Source: Elymus sibiricus
Lineage: Eukaryota > Streptophyta > Magnoliopsida > Poales > Poaceae
Direction of reading: 5' to 3'
Length of the DNA: 64,000 nucleotides
NCBI GenBank assembly: GCA_039707655.1
Contig: CM077676.1
Location: 243,368,866-243,432,865 of the forward strand
Position numbers and translations under genes: made by a program. Below are positions 41,171 through 53,959 of the stretch, piece after piece. The notes beneath the pieces are model-generated. The model saw only the letters and a list, made by a program, of their open reading frames with translations, was not told the DNA's origin and searched no databases. Position 1 is the stretch's first letter. Each line of letters starts with the position of its first letter.

Positions 41171-43905
41171 TCACCATAGTCTTGCCGTGGTCACCGTCCG
41201 GTTGTTAGGTAGCAAGCGGCCCCCAGAGTTCGGGGTTTTGGAGCTTTTGTGTGAACCAGCATCACTGGTAGTTACATTGTCTCCTTTCTCTGTTTCCATG
41301 GAAACTTGGGTGCTGGTAGCAGGGGGATCTTGTATCACCACCTCATCAGCAATCTGTGGTGGCTCTACTTCCACAAGGATCCTGTAGAGCTTTCCCTGGA
41401 TACCAAACACTCTTTCTTGTGGGATCCTATTGTAGTCTTTGCAAGATATCTTAACTCTAACTGTCTCATAAAAACTCTAGAAATTGTGTTGCCAGTCAAC
41501 ATCCAGCAGCACCCCAAATGTGGATGTGATTTGGTTCAAGAGTGTCCATTCACACCATTTTGGGTTGAGCTTCCTAAGCTTTAGCCAGACCTCTTGGAGT
41601 TCATCCTCAGCAGATACATTGCCCAGCCACACTTCCACTTTGACTATGGTGTTCTCCTTAGTCAAACCAAAGCAGGGATAACCAGCTACCTGCTCCACAT
41701 CAATTTCTGGTGGGAATTTAACCAAGAAGGTCCATTCAACTAGGGTGTTGATGGGCCATGGCCAGTTGGTCTTGTAGATGCTTGCAAATTCCTTAGAAAG
41801 TTCTTGTTTGGTGATTTCTCCATATTCCACAAAGACTATGCCAACGTTTTTCAGCCAACCCAAGTGCCGGACATTCACATCTGGAACCTCTAGGTGGTAG
41901 AATCCCAACCCTGGAGCAACACATCCCACAAACTTTGCAGAGGAGTGGGGTTTCTTCCTTAGAGGACAGTCTTCCACCTTGTGATTGACCATCTTACAGA
42001 TGAAACAGCACCTGGGTTTGCTGCATTTGTCCTTGTGGTGCCCTGGATCCCCACAATTGAAGCAAGTCACAGTGGCGTAAGACATCAAACCTGGATTCAC
42101 CTGGTGGGTCTTCTGACTCACTTCTTGCTTCTTCTTTTTTTGGTTTTTCCCTTGGTTCTTACCTTGCTGCTGGCTTCCCCTTTGTCCTTCCCCTGGGTCA
42201 GCTGCCTGCCCTCCTGACTGCCCTTGCATCTACGGTGGAGGACCGTACCACTGCTGATGTGTACCTCCCCACTTCTGTTGAGGGAATTGGCCATGAAATT
42301 GGCCGGGGAATGCCCACAACAGCGGTGGCCCTTGGAAGCCATACCCAAAGAATAGTGGTTGCTGCGGCGGCCCCTTGCCATGGACCATCTGCAGCTGCTC
42401 TTGCAGCCAGCTACCCGAGACCTCGCCCCTCCCTCCTTTGTTTCTGCCATGACCCCGCCCTCGTCCTCCGTCGGCCATCATCTTTGGATCGGCGGCAGCG
42501 GCAGGTTTGGTGGAGGTAGTGTAGGAAAGGGGAACCCTAGTGCTCCCCCTCTCCGTGCTAGATTTTATACAACTCCACAGCGGACTGTATCTTCTTTTTG
42601 CCTCGTCACCATGATCACCTGGCAAGAAACCTGGTGACCTAGCAACTTTTTCACCTGCTTTTTTGTCTTGCAACCTGGCGGGGTTCTCTCTCTGCAGGAA
42701 TCTAAAACCTCCAGAAAGCCCCATAACCAGCAGGGTATCCCCAGCTCCCTCTCTTGGTCTCGCGGGCATATTCATCGGCACGAGGAGACGACGCTCATCA
42801 TCATCGCCTGGCTCTTTGGCGGCTGCAACCTCCAGAGAGCTTCCCAACGCACCCTTCTGTCCAGAATCGGGGAATCTCTTACTGATACTGCCTAGGCAAT
42901 CACCTCGGACGGCTATGTGATTTTGTTCGGCGCAATCAGTGAGATCTCGAGCTCAGGCATTGACCATGATTCAATCACCAATTTCTGAAGAGAGTCTGAA
43001 CCGCTCCTCGTCAATCTCATCCTCACTGCCAATCCCTGCAGGTGCTCCTCGATCAGCAATTCCTCTCTGCTTCGACCCAAATCACTCTGTGTTGTGCTCG
43101 CACTCATGGTGGAGGGGATAGGCGGAATGGGTAGGCGAAGCACACACCATGTCATTCCTCCCATCTTCCCAGCACCCCCCTTATGAATAAATGCAGTCCG
43201 ACATGCCATTGCTCTGCCATTACCGCTGTGCAGACACGTCCTGCAGGGGCCCCAGATCGACACTGTTGCAAGTCATGCCCATCCTCCTTAATCCGTTGCT
43301 GGGGCTGGGGACAGGTACGGCCAAGGATCCACCTCTTCCGGCACCGATCAGGCGCCTGAAGGTAGCTGCCTGATGAGGCATTCCCACCTTGTACTGCGCC
43401 TCGGATCCCCACATCTGGCCTCCTGTTTTGCCCAGTTGACAAAGGCCACTAGCGGGGCAGTCAGATTCGGCATCCTGCCCTTCTCCTCGCTGGTGCCCTC
43501 GAAATAGATCCAACAAGCCAGGTTGAGAAGTTCCTGATCCGCTCTGATTTTGCACACCTGGGATCTCCTTGACTGGAGGGCTCTCGCGGACGGATCTGAC
43601 TCTGCCGCTGCATCTCAATCTGCCTCCTTCCATTCCTGCACACACTGAATCCACAAGGCCGCGTCGTCGCGAATCCGCGGCGCTCGCTCCATCCATTTCC
43701 GTGCCCTTGTCGCCTGCAGCGTCATCGGCGATACCGACCCAATCAATCGTAGCATCTCTGGGAACGACTGGCACACGAATGGGAGGGGCATTCGCGACAC
43801 CGTCGAGCCCGGAGGAGGCGGTGAGCATGTGGATCTGTTAGCGCAAGGCATGGAGGGGACTAGGGAGCGCGGAAGCACCCGCCGCGAGCGTCGTGCGAGC
43901 GGCAA
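41171..43905 (-). pseudogene. zinc-knuckle plus DUF4283-like reading frame, LINE ORF1 type, decayed
   Basis: One minus-strand frame is open from 42,847 to 41,171 except for two TAG codons (42,230-42,232 and 41,477-41,479). The N-terminal part is Gly/Arg/Gln-rich (GRGRGHGRNKGGRGE). Residues 56-69 and 75-88 of the 42,229 block form two CCHC knuckles, CFNCGDPGHHKDKC and CFICKMVNHKVEDC. A DUF4283-like domain follows (LQEVWLKLRKLNPKWCEW, TFGVLLDVDW), then KLYRILVEVE. Upstream open frames (43,828-43,220 and 43,263-42,913) are in changed frames and probably represent the 5' part. Such proteins are typically LINE ORF1 products that bind RNA. No endonuclease or reverse transcriptase follows, so it is a 5' fragment or a lone ORF. 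Confidence 0.65.
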
Positions 43906-43914
43906 CGGCTCCTA

Positions 43915-44327
43915 GTGCTTCCACTGAGCCTTGGTAGTTCGCTACTGCTCCAGAACACATGGATTGACCAACATGTATCCTTCTTTGCTCCTGTGTCTGT
44001 CCCTACAGGGAAATGTCACGTGGTGTTTACTATAGTCCTTGTAGCTTTGCTACGACTTGGTTACACTCGCTGCTGGCCGACACGTGCATTGCTAGGTTAC
44101 CTATGTCTGTCCCTGTACATTTGTGCCACCTTGGTCTATAACTAATCATGTCGACCCGGGTTCTCTGTCATATGGGTGCTAGCGACATAATCATATACGT
44201 GAGCCAAAAGACGCAAACGGTCTCGGCCAAGGTAAGGTGGCAGCCGTGGGATATCGTGCATGAGGCCGCAAAGTGATATGATGTGTTACATGCTTGATCT
44301 GTGTGACCTAGGATCAGGGTCTCGACA
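43915..44327 (+). mobile_element. 3' part of a Gypsy 5' LTR
   Basis: Sequence ending GGTCTCGACA directly precedes a tRNA-iMet-type primer site. The LTR start is not visible because the left side meets the LINE-like pseudogene. It is assigned as the 5' LTR of the element whose 3' LTR begins at 48,405, from order and orientation only. Confidence 0.55.
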
Positions 44328-44330
44328 ATT

Positions 44331-44344
44331 TGGGTATCAGAGCC
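44331..44344 (+). promoter_or_regulatory. primer binding site of the old Gypsy element
   Basis: TGGGTATCAGAGCC matches the initiator-tRNA-Met complement TGGTATCAGAGC with one extra G. Confidence 0.7.
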
Positions 44345-47300
44345 TGACTGCCTGTAGGATTACCAAGCCCCTTGGTCAATGTTGAGTCTAGAAATGCTTT
44401 AGTTATATAGGGTAATTGATTGTGGAAGGGAACGTAAGATTCTTTTTACTCCTTTCCTTGTGTCCTTCTAATTCTAAGTTAGCCTCTTCTTTTCTACGGG
44501 GTTAAGAAACTAGGCTTCTCATCTATCTATCAGGATGACGAGTTACTATGCTGGAGAGTTATAGGAAAGGTGTTGTCTTCTCGAATCGGTGTTTCCATAA
44601 GAATTCAATTGTTATGTTGCCAGTTGTCTTGCAGGTTGTCTCATTTTTCATGCCCGTACAGCCGTTATGCTGTCCGAGTTATCCAACATTCTAAATAATC
44701 TGATGCATTTGCAAATCCTTTCATCTTGATTCAATGTCTTTTTGGCCAGACTAGACACACTAATTATTGTGCTAAGGTACTCTATATCTTGACATATATG
44801 TTGAAGGTGTTAGGAAACCATGTTATCCGAGAGAACCACCCAATAATCTAGTCATGTTTTGTGTTTCCGGTGTGATGATTCTGGCCATCATTTTCGAAAG
44901 CATCTCGTGATGTTATTTAGTTAAGTAGGTATTCTATTTCTGGGTTCTTGGTCCCAAGATTTGATTTGCTTATTCCTGTTGATAGTGTTTGCTTGTTCCT
45001 TTAGGATATTAGTAACCTTTGTGATAGTCTTCAAGGTTCATGGTTTATCATTCTTCCAATACCATGAACCAGTATGGCAGAAGTTCTTTTGAACCAAAAG
45101 ATCACAAGAAGAGTGCTCTTGATGAGTTCTCCATTCTACATTGTGAATCTGCCAATCCTTTTCTTCTGCATGGGTTATTCGGAAGAAATATGTTGAGCCT
45201 TGTTCGACATGCTAATCTATGCATCCACAACTCCGAAAATCATATGTTCTTGAGTTGTCCCTCCTTGTTTATATGCTGACCCTCATCTATCAGTTGATAG
45301 TCAAGAGTATGTCATGCATTCGTGCTCATCGATGCCTCATATTCTTGTGGTCCGTCAAGCCATTCTATTTCAGAATGCCTAGGAGAAACAAACTCCAGTA
45401 CCTCATCCATTTCTAGGATTGGGTCAAATTAGTTGTATTCCGTAGATCAAGAATGTCAATCCAGCTTCTTTCTGTTCCATCTTGGAGTATTGCCCTATTT
45501 ATGTCAGGAATGTCGTCAGAATTGCACAACCTCTTATAAATTCTTGATACAGTGATACTTCTCTCCATCATTATTCATTCCTTGGTCTCCGTGTTGTTGT
45601 AACCAGAATACCGACAAGTGAATCATGATGTGTGAAATCAATACTCCTAGCAACCCTGTTGCTTGGTAGTTACTGGACAATAATCTCATTCTTAGCGTGT
45701 TGGTTATTGAATCATCATTCTAAGATTGATCGTGCTACTTAGTCTATTTTTCTTGGTGCACTTTTCGATCAATGTGTTAGGATTGTGTCAATCCCTCACT
45801 CTTTTGATCATATCGTCTTGCCCTGAAAAGCAAGATTGTTCTCGAGCTTAATAACACATCGGTGGTTCATGATTTTCCGAACATCTTCTTGGGAGTATCA
45901 CCAGGTTGTCCCCTGACCATTATGTTGAGTTCGTGATTAAGTTGGTTTTCCTATAAACCACCCCTTCTCCAAGGATCTGTGTTGGATACCCCTGAACTAG
46001 TTAGATAAGCTAAACAATAACTTGGAGAGTTGGAAGATAAAAGCTTTGCCCAACTTAGTTCATTCCAAAGGGATATCTATTGTGTGTGTGCGTTGAAGAA
46101 AGATGATATCTTCATCGATTAACCTTCGTGGTCCATTGTTGAATCTATTATCTTATCCAATCTTTGATTTGAGTATGGGTTATCGCCAAATCAAAATCAG
46201 CACCAATGATTTTCCTAATGTTGTTTTACTCGTGGACGTCTCCTCGAGCATAGACCATTATATCCTTTGGTCTGACCAATGCTATCACCTTGTTCACATA
46301 GTTGTGGAATTCCATCTTCATGGAAATCTTGATGACTTGTTGTTGAGCCCATCAGCAGCATTTTATCTCCTCCATGATTCATGTTGGACATTAAATCTAG
46401 TGTTGGAAACTTTCGTAAACATTATCTTCGTTCTATCCCATGAAGTATATGTCATGGTGAAAGAAGTGACTTCCTCTAAGTTCATGTGCATTTGATGCAA
46501 GTTGCCGCCGTGAATTCGAGAAAGTTGTTTTGCCTCATTTGGAATCGTCACAAGTCAGACATGCATGTGCAAAGTATTCTATGGTTTGATAGGCTCGCTA
46601 CCTCCATTTCATATGTATCCCCTAGCACACCAAGCCACTGATTGATTTGTTCAAGATAAGGGAGTCTGTTATAAAGTGTTCATCCTTCAGACTTCCACAC
46701 AGAGACTTCGATATCATTAATGATGGTTCCCAACCAGAACTCGGTAGTATTTTGTTGTAAGATTTCTATGTGGCCATGATTGTCCTGGACATTCTGTTCA
46801 CATGTATCTTGCAAACCAGCTCGTGTTTTGGAGCTTGCTTCCGTAGTTCATTTCCTGAGAATCTCGCAACGTCATCTCTTCAATTTGTGTTCAACCTTTC
46901 CCTTTTAGACATGCCTAGTCTGGAATATCCTGACACCAACCAGATCTGAATCTTAGGCAGATATGATGGTTGGAACATTCCCCAAGAACTATAATATTGG
47001 TCTTTCTAAACAGGTAAGTGAATGTTGTGGCCAACACCCCTGTCCGGAAGCCCTAATGTTATACTCCCTCCATTCCTTTATGTAAGGTGCATAATTTTAG
47101 GCATGGTGACCAAGGCACATAATTATACACAAGTTAGGACAAAATTAACCTTGGCTAAATCATTGATTAGTGGCAAGTAAATCATTTAGGCTAGGAAAGT
47201 AAGAGATACACGCAATCGGGAGAGAGATACTTTCCTTTTTTTTCTTTACAAGGAGAGATACATGCAATCGGGAGAGATATACTTTCCTTTTTTTAGAGGG

Positions 47301-48389
47301 CTAAAAATGGGATTTTGAGGAACTAGAAGAAATGCACCTTACATTGTGAAATTTTATCAAAAAACAAATACACCTTATATAAAGGAACGGAGGGAGTAAT
47401 ATCTTTTTCAGCAATTTGGCCACTCCCCGTGAGGATTTTGTATGAGTTATTCTGAAAGTTGTTCCTTATGGATCCTTTGTGTTTCCGAAGATATCAAACA
47501 GTACCTATAATTGGGTTACGCTAGTACATCAAGGAGAACATTAGAAGCGGAGTGCTAAATGTCTCTCGCTCCATCATCCAGATTTCGTTCCCTTGGCATG
47601 GCCAAGGTGAAATCTGAGAAAGTGTTGTCTTCCTTTGCATCTGCATCCTCCATCACTATTCATCATGGTAGTATGAAGTGTTGCCAAGATCTTTGGCATA
47701 GATGTTGGTAAAAACCCTGATGAATATGGAAATGCTCAAGTTCTTGAGAGCATGCTCAGACACTAGATTATACCCTCGGTATCAATTTGAATGTTCCTTC
47801 CGTTTGCCGAGTTGTTCTATAACTCTAGTTCCCTTTCTAATCTAGGTATGCCATTTCTTTCAAACTCCTTCAACGATCATTTGTAAATTTACCTCAGTTT
47901 GGTATAAAGAGTTTCAATGATCCCTGTATCAAAAGTAATTCTTTTTGCCTGACTTAGGAAATATTTCTAGGAGTCACCTCTCCTAAGGTGTCCCGTTATG
48001 GTATTAAGGGCAACTAACTTCTCGCTACTTTGAAATCCATTCACCATCTTCTTAAGCGAAGAATTATTGCCTAACAAATTGAACCTTCATCATCTACTTC
48101 TTTCCATCACTCTGATGTATGTTTTGTGTCTCAGCTCAAGAGGTGTTCTTACGTCTCAATCCATGAGTTGATCGTGAGTTGGTCGGTCTTCGTGAAGATC
48201 GATTCTTGTAGAGCTTTCCCCTTTCTCTTATCATCGTGTCTGGATGAAGCTCTCAAAGCAAGATATCAGAATCAAGATGATGCAATGGTGAACATCCTCA
48301 AGAAGTGCAAATCAGATCATGAAGACTATATCAGTTCTGTGTCCCCTTCCTCTTATCCTACGTCTTGAATCTCTGGACGAGATTCTTGT
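44345..48389 (+). pseudogene. heavily decayed Gypsy gag-pol region
   Basis: No frame longer than 130 codons survives. The clearest remnant is at 46,103-46,495, where FDLSMGYRQIKI (aspartate codon at 46,166) corresponds to the conserved DLxSGYHQI segment of Gypsy reverse transcriptase. A final open piece at 48,126-48,368 precedes a CTGGACGAGATTCTTG end and the polypurine tract, as at the C-terminus of many Gypsy polyproteins. Most of the domain map cannot be reconstructed because C-to-T type decay and indels are dense. Confidence 0.65.
47062..47398. mobile_element. complete Stowaway MITE (333 bp) with TA duplication
   Basis: CTCCCTCCATTCCTTTATGT at 47,064 is inverted at the right end (ATAAAGGAACGGAGGGAG to 47,396). 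TA flanks both sides (47,062-47,063 and 47,397-47,398), as expected of Tc1/mariner-derived MITEs. An internal duplication of about 65 bp (GCAATCGGGAGAGA, ACTTTCCTTTTTTT twice) lies at 47,205-47,300. It is nested in the decayed Gypsy region. Confidence 0.92.
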
Positions 48390-48404
48390 TTAGTGGGGGT
48401 GAGT
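48390..48404 (+). promoter_or_regulatory. polypurine tract of the old Gypsy element
   Basis: TTAGTGGGGGTGAGT lies immediately before the LTR start TGTCACATCCC. Confidence 0.75.
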
Positions 48405-49572
48405 TGTCACATCCCTAGTCTGGTAATGCACTAGGCTAGCACTTGCTTGTTGCATCATGTCTAAATTTATTTTAATTTAAATGGGGATGATCAAACCCTA
48501 GCACCAAATGGAATTCAAGTAGGTTCAACTTAAAATATTTTTCATGAACCCAAAATGCCCTTCAAAAATGTTCATGATTTATGGGAAAAGGTGTAAACCT
48601 CAACCAATGATGATGCACATTTTCCATGGCATTTATGGCCTTTGAATTAACACATATTGTATTTGAATTGGAGCAAATAAATGTTACATACAATTTTATG
48701 CCTCCAAATATTCTGGAAATTGTTGAGGGTCTCTGGAATAATTCAGTCAGTGCCCACAAAACGTTTCAGATTTTTAAAAAGTGATTTGGTTTGAAAACCA
48801 AATTAAAACAAACTACACAAATTAGAAAACAGAAACAAAATAGAAGAGGAGAGAGAGAGAGAGAGAGAGAACTCACCAGCCGGCCCAGCACTGTGCGGCC
48901 CATCTGGCCCACAGTGCCAGTTGTCTTCTCCACCACGCCAGGAAGACGCGGGCGCATGCTCGATGCGCGCACGCACGCGCGCGCCACGCCACCTACTCGT
49001 ATGCCTGCCTCCCCCGCCCGCACGACGCTGTGGATAGGCTCCACAGAGTCGTCCGGATTGAGCCAACGCCTGCTCACTCTACCCCTTGCTCTCCCTCGCC
49101 CTCTCATCGCCATGGCCGAAGCGCCCGTAGCCATGCCGCCGTGAACCTCGCGGCCACAGTCAGACCCTCGCCTCGTGTTAGTGTCTAGAAGATATGTCAC
49201 TTCGTCTTCTTTGTCTTCGTCGAGACAGGCGTCGCCAGGAGCCCTGCTTTGTCCTCACCATCGATGTCTTCAACCTCGTACGCCCGAGATCGCCACCGCC
49301 GTTCCGTTGCCTCCGAGCCATCCCCGAGCACGCCGAGCATTCCTAAGACACCGCTGTGAGCTCTGCCTTCTTCCTCCCTTGCTCACGTGCTCATTTGCGT
49401 GCCCTAGCCGTCGTCCCCATTGGAGCCGAGAGCTTCCGCCGCCGTGCCTTGTCGCCGCCATCGCTAGAGCTAGCGCCCCTAGTTGTTGAGCACGACAACA
49501 TGCTCCTGGAGTTCCCAGGATGCCGTAGCGCAGCTCAGCCAGCCTCTCCGTGCACCGTAGCGCCGCCGCGTC
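48405..49572 (+). mobile_element. 3' LTR of the old Gypsy element, first part
   Basis: Starts TGTCACATCCCTAGTCTGGT. A GA microsatellite lies at 48,848-48,870 and a GC-rich part at 48,880-49,570. It is split at 49,572 by the TGATACGTC-family element and resumes at 57,860. The several GC-rich open frames here on both strands are LTR shadows, not genes. Confidence 0.75.
49568..49572. repeat. target-site duplication GCGTC, left copy
   Basis: GCGTC precedes the left LTR edge TGCTACTTGTAG and recurs at 57,855-57,859 after the far LTR edge. Confidence 0.9.
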
Positions 49573-51126
49573 TGCTACTTGTAGACTGCGTTGGTATTTC
49601 CCTGAAGAGGAGAGGATGATGCAGTATAGTAGAGATAAGTATTTCCCTCAGTTAAGAACCAAGGTTATCAATCTAGTAGGAGAACCAAGCAAAATTCCGT
49701 TAAGCGCACCTGCACACACAAAAGCAAACACTTGCACCCAACGCAAATAAGAGGGTAGTCAATCCTCTTAGCGGTTATTTGCGAGGATTAATTCTGATAG
49801 TGATAGATAGATAAACTAAAATACTAAATAAAATAAAAGTAAATAAGTTGCAGCAAGGTATTTTTAGGTTTTTTATATATGATAAATTAGACCCGGGGGC
49901 CATAGTTTTCACTAGAGGCTTCTCTCTCGAACACATAGCATACGGTGGGTAAACAAATTACTGTTGGGCAATTGACAGAAAAGCAAACAATTATGATGGA
50001 TTCATGGCAACGATCATGTATATAGGCATCACGTCCTAGACAAGTAGACCGACTCCTGCCTGCATCTGCTACTATTACTCCACCCATCGACCGCTATCCA
50101 GCATGCATCTAGGGTATTAAGTATGAAACAGAGTAACGCCTTAAGCAAGATGACATGATGTAGACAAAGTAAACTCAAGCAATATGATTAAACCCCATCT
50201 TTTTATCCTTAATGGAAACAATACAAATACGTGTCATGTCCCCTTCTATCACTGGGATTGAGCACCGCAATATTGAACCCATCACAAAGCACCTCTCCCA
50301 TTGCAAGATAAATCAATCTAGTAGGCCAAACCAAATCTATAGATCGGAGAGAAATACAAAGCTATAATAATCATGCATAAAAGAGTTCAGAGAAGACTCA
50401 AATATTTCTCATGAATAATCTAATCATAAACTTACAATTCATCGGATCCCAACAAATATACCGCAAAAGAAGATTACATCGGTCCAAGAATATCGAGGAG
50501 AACATGGTATTGAAGATCAAAGAGAGAGAAGAAGCCATCTAGCTACTAGCTATGGACCCGTAGGTCTGTGATAAACTACTCACACATCATCAGAAGGGTA
50601 GCAAGGTTGATGAAGAAGCCCTCCGTGATCGATTCCCCCTCCGGCAGAGTACCGGAAAAGGCCTCCAGATGGGATCGCAGAAGAACATAGGCTTGCGGCG
50701 GTGGAAAGGTTTTCTCTTCTGTCTCTCTGCTATATTGGGAATATTTGGGAATTTATAGCGCTGGAATTAGGTCAGGAGGGGCTACGAGGGGCCCACATGC
50801 CTGGGGGGCGCGTTACCCCCCCTGGGCGCGCCCTCCAGGCTTGCGCCTCCTCGTGCCTCTTCTGGTCTTCTCCCGAAGCTTCGTAGGTCTCTTCTGGTCC
50901 AGAAAAAATTAATCCAAAGTTTTTTTCTTGTTTGGACACTTTTTGATAATGATTTTCTGAAAAGGCAAAAACAAGCAGAAAACAGCAACTGGCACTGGGC
51001 ACTGGGTTAATAGGTTAGTCCCAAAAATTTATATATAATGGCATATAATTGCATATAAAACATCCAAGATTGATACTATAATAGCATGGAACAATCAAAA
51101 ATTATAGATACGTTGGAGATGTATCA
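49573..51126 (-). repeat. 3' LTR of the nested element
   Basis: On the element's strand it runs TGATACATCTCCAACG ... AAGTAGCA. It abuts the polypurine tract AAGCTTGGGGATGCT (inverse of 51,127-51,141). Confidence 0.9.
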
Positions 51127-53959
51127 AGCATCCCCAAGCTTAATTCCTGCTCGTCCTCGAGTAGGTAAATGATAAAAACAGAATTTTTGATGTGGAATGC
51201 TACCTATCATGTTTCGTCATGTAATCTCTCTCTTACGGTATGAATAATAAGATCCGAGTGATTCAAAGTAATAATCTATAGTTTGATATAAAGACATCAA
51301 TACTCAGGCATACTAATAAACAATCATGTCTTTCAAAATAAAAATGCTAAAGAACATTATCCCTACAAAATCATATAATCCTATCATACTCCATCTTCTT
51401 AACACAAAATATTTATCATGCACTACCCCGATGACAAGCCGAGCAATTGGTTCATACTTTTTAATGCACTTCAGCTTTTTCAACCCCCATGCAATACATG
51501 AGCGTAAGCTATGGATATAGCACTGTGGGTGGAATAGAGCATGGTGGTAGAGATTAATAAGGAGATGTCAGAAATAAGAAGATAGTCTCACATCGACAAG
51601 GCTAATCAACGGGCTATGGAGATGCCCATCAATTGATGTCAATGCGAGGAGTAGGGATTGCCATGCAACGGATACACTAGGAGCTATAAGTGTATGAAAT
51701 CTCAACATGAAAACTAAGTGGGTGTGCATCCAACTTGCTTGCTCATGAAGACCTTGGGCATTTGAGGAAGCCCGTCATCGGAATATACAAGCCAAGTTCT
51801 ATAATGAAAAATTCCCACTAGTATATGAAAGTGACAAAATAGGAGACTCTCTATATGAAAAACATGGTGCTACTCTGAAGCACAAGTGTGGAAAAAGGAT
51901 AGTAACATTGCCCCTTCTCTCTTTTTCTCTCATTTTTTTTAGTGGGCTCTTTTTGGCCTATTTTTTTTAGAACGGTCTCATGGACCTTATCCCCACTTTT
52001 TCGAGGACTCATTAGTCTCCACCATTCTTTCCTCACTGGGACAATGCTCTAATAATGATGATCATCACACTTTTATTTACTTACAACTCAATATTACAAC
52101 TCGATACTAGAACAAAATATGACTCTATATGAATGCCTCTGGCAGTGTACCAGGATGTGCAATGATGCTAGCATAACATGTATAAAAATGATGAATGGTG
52201 GCTGAGCCACAAATACTATGTCAGCTATATGATCATGCAAAGCAATATGATAATGATGATGTGTGTCATAAGAACGGAACGGTGGAAGTTGCATGGCAAT
52301 ATATCTCGGAATGGCTATGGAAATGCCATGATAGGTAGGTATGGTGGCTGTATCATATCACGGGGTTTGGATGCACCGGCGAAGTTTGCACCAACTCTCG
52401 ATGTGAGAAAGGGCAATGCATGGAATCGAAGAGGCTAGCAAATTGCGGAAAGGTGAGAGTGCGTATAATCCATGGACTCACATTAGTCATAGAGAACTCA
52501 CATACTTATTGCGAAAGTTTATTAGCCCTCGAAGCAAAGTACTACTACGCATGCCCCTAGGGGGGTAGATTGGTAGGACAAGTCCATCGCTTGTCCCCGA
52601 CTGCCACTCATAAGGTAGACAATCAAGAATAAATCATGCTCCAACTTCTTAGCATAACGACAGATCATACATTCATGCTTCGGGAATCACAAACCTTAAC
52701 ACCAATATTCTTATTAAACCACAATTATCTACTAGCACCTCCCACATATTACCATCTTAATATCGCAAAACTATTGCAAGGAATCAAACTTATCATATTC
52801 AGTGATCTACATGAAAGTTTTTATTATATCCCTCTTGAATACCTATCATATCAGGACCAAATTCATAACCCGTGCATATTACCATTGCTATTCATTAGAC
52901 TCTCAAAAAGATATAAGTGAAGCATGAGAGTGCAACTATTTCTTTAAAATATAACCACCGCCGTGCTCTAAAAGATATAAGTTAAGCACTAGAGCAACTG
53001 CCTAGCTCAAAAGATATAAGTGAAGCACATAGAGTATTCTAACAAATCACGAATAATGTGTGTCCCTCTCAAAAAGGTGTGTTCAGCAAAGATGATTGTT
53101 ACAAACTAAAAATCAAACAAACTATATCACACAACGCTCCAAGTAAAACACATATCATGTGATGAATAAACATATAGCTCCAAGTGAGTTACCGATAGAT
53201 TGTAGACGAAAGAGGGCATATGATTCCTTTCGGGGCATCCCCAAGCTTAGACGCTTGAGTATTCCTTGAATATTACCTTGGGGTGCCTTGGGCATCCCCA
53301 AGCTTAGGCTCTTGCCGCTCCTTATTCCTTTATCCATCGTAGTCTCACCCAAAACTTGAAAACTTCTGCACACAAAACTCAACAGAAACCTCGTGAGATC
53401 TGTTAGTATAGAAAACAAATCTTAAACTTTAGGTACTGTTGTAAATTGATTCATATTTAATATTGGCATAATGCTACTGTACTCAACTTCTCCATGACTC
53501 AACCCCCCAATACGATACATAGATTCATCAAAATAAGCAAACTATGCAACAAAAACAGAATCTGTCTAAAACAGAACAGTCTGTAAAGATCTATTTAAAA
53601 GCCATACTTCTGTAACTCCAAAAATTCTTAGAAATGAGGACAATGTAAACAATTCATATACCAACACTGTGTAAAAACTTCAGATTTTTTTGACTCTCCA
53701 GTACAGAACAAAAATTCCAGCACTGGACGCAAAACTTTCTGTTTTCCAAACAGAATCAATTATACTATCATCAACATCATCCCAAAGGCATTACTTGGCA
53801 CAAACACTAATTAAAAGATAAACACACAATCATAACAGAGGATATAATTGTGTAAACACACAAGAATAAAAAGTAAAAACAAAAATTTATTTTATTCATT
53901 GGGTTGCCTCCCAACAAGCGCTATTGTTTTATGCCCCTAGTTAGGCATAATGCATAGTT
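51127..53959 (-). mobile_element. non-coding 3' internal region of the nested element
   Basis: No frame above about 95 codons. Matches 35,844-36,705 in inverse orientation near its left end. Contains repeated phrases AAAAGATATAAGTGAAGCA (about 52,909-53,030) and two copies of GGCATCCCCAAGCTTAG (about 53,225 and 53,291), which resemble duplicated polypurine tracts. Confidence 0.7.

Noticed and set aside
43220..43841. 202-codon minus frame and 90-codon plus frame as separate genes
   Set aside because: They overlap on opposite strands in GC-rich DNA; the minus frame is better explained as the 5' part of the decayed ORF1-like unit.
48766..49619. GC-rich frames of 87-144 codons on both strands
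   Set aside because: They lie in the 3' LTR of the old Gypsy element, overlap each other on opposite strands, and continue across the nested insertion as non-coding LTR.
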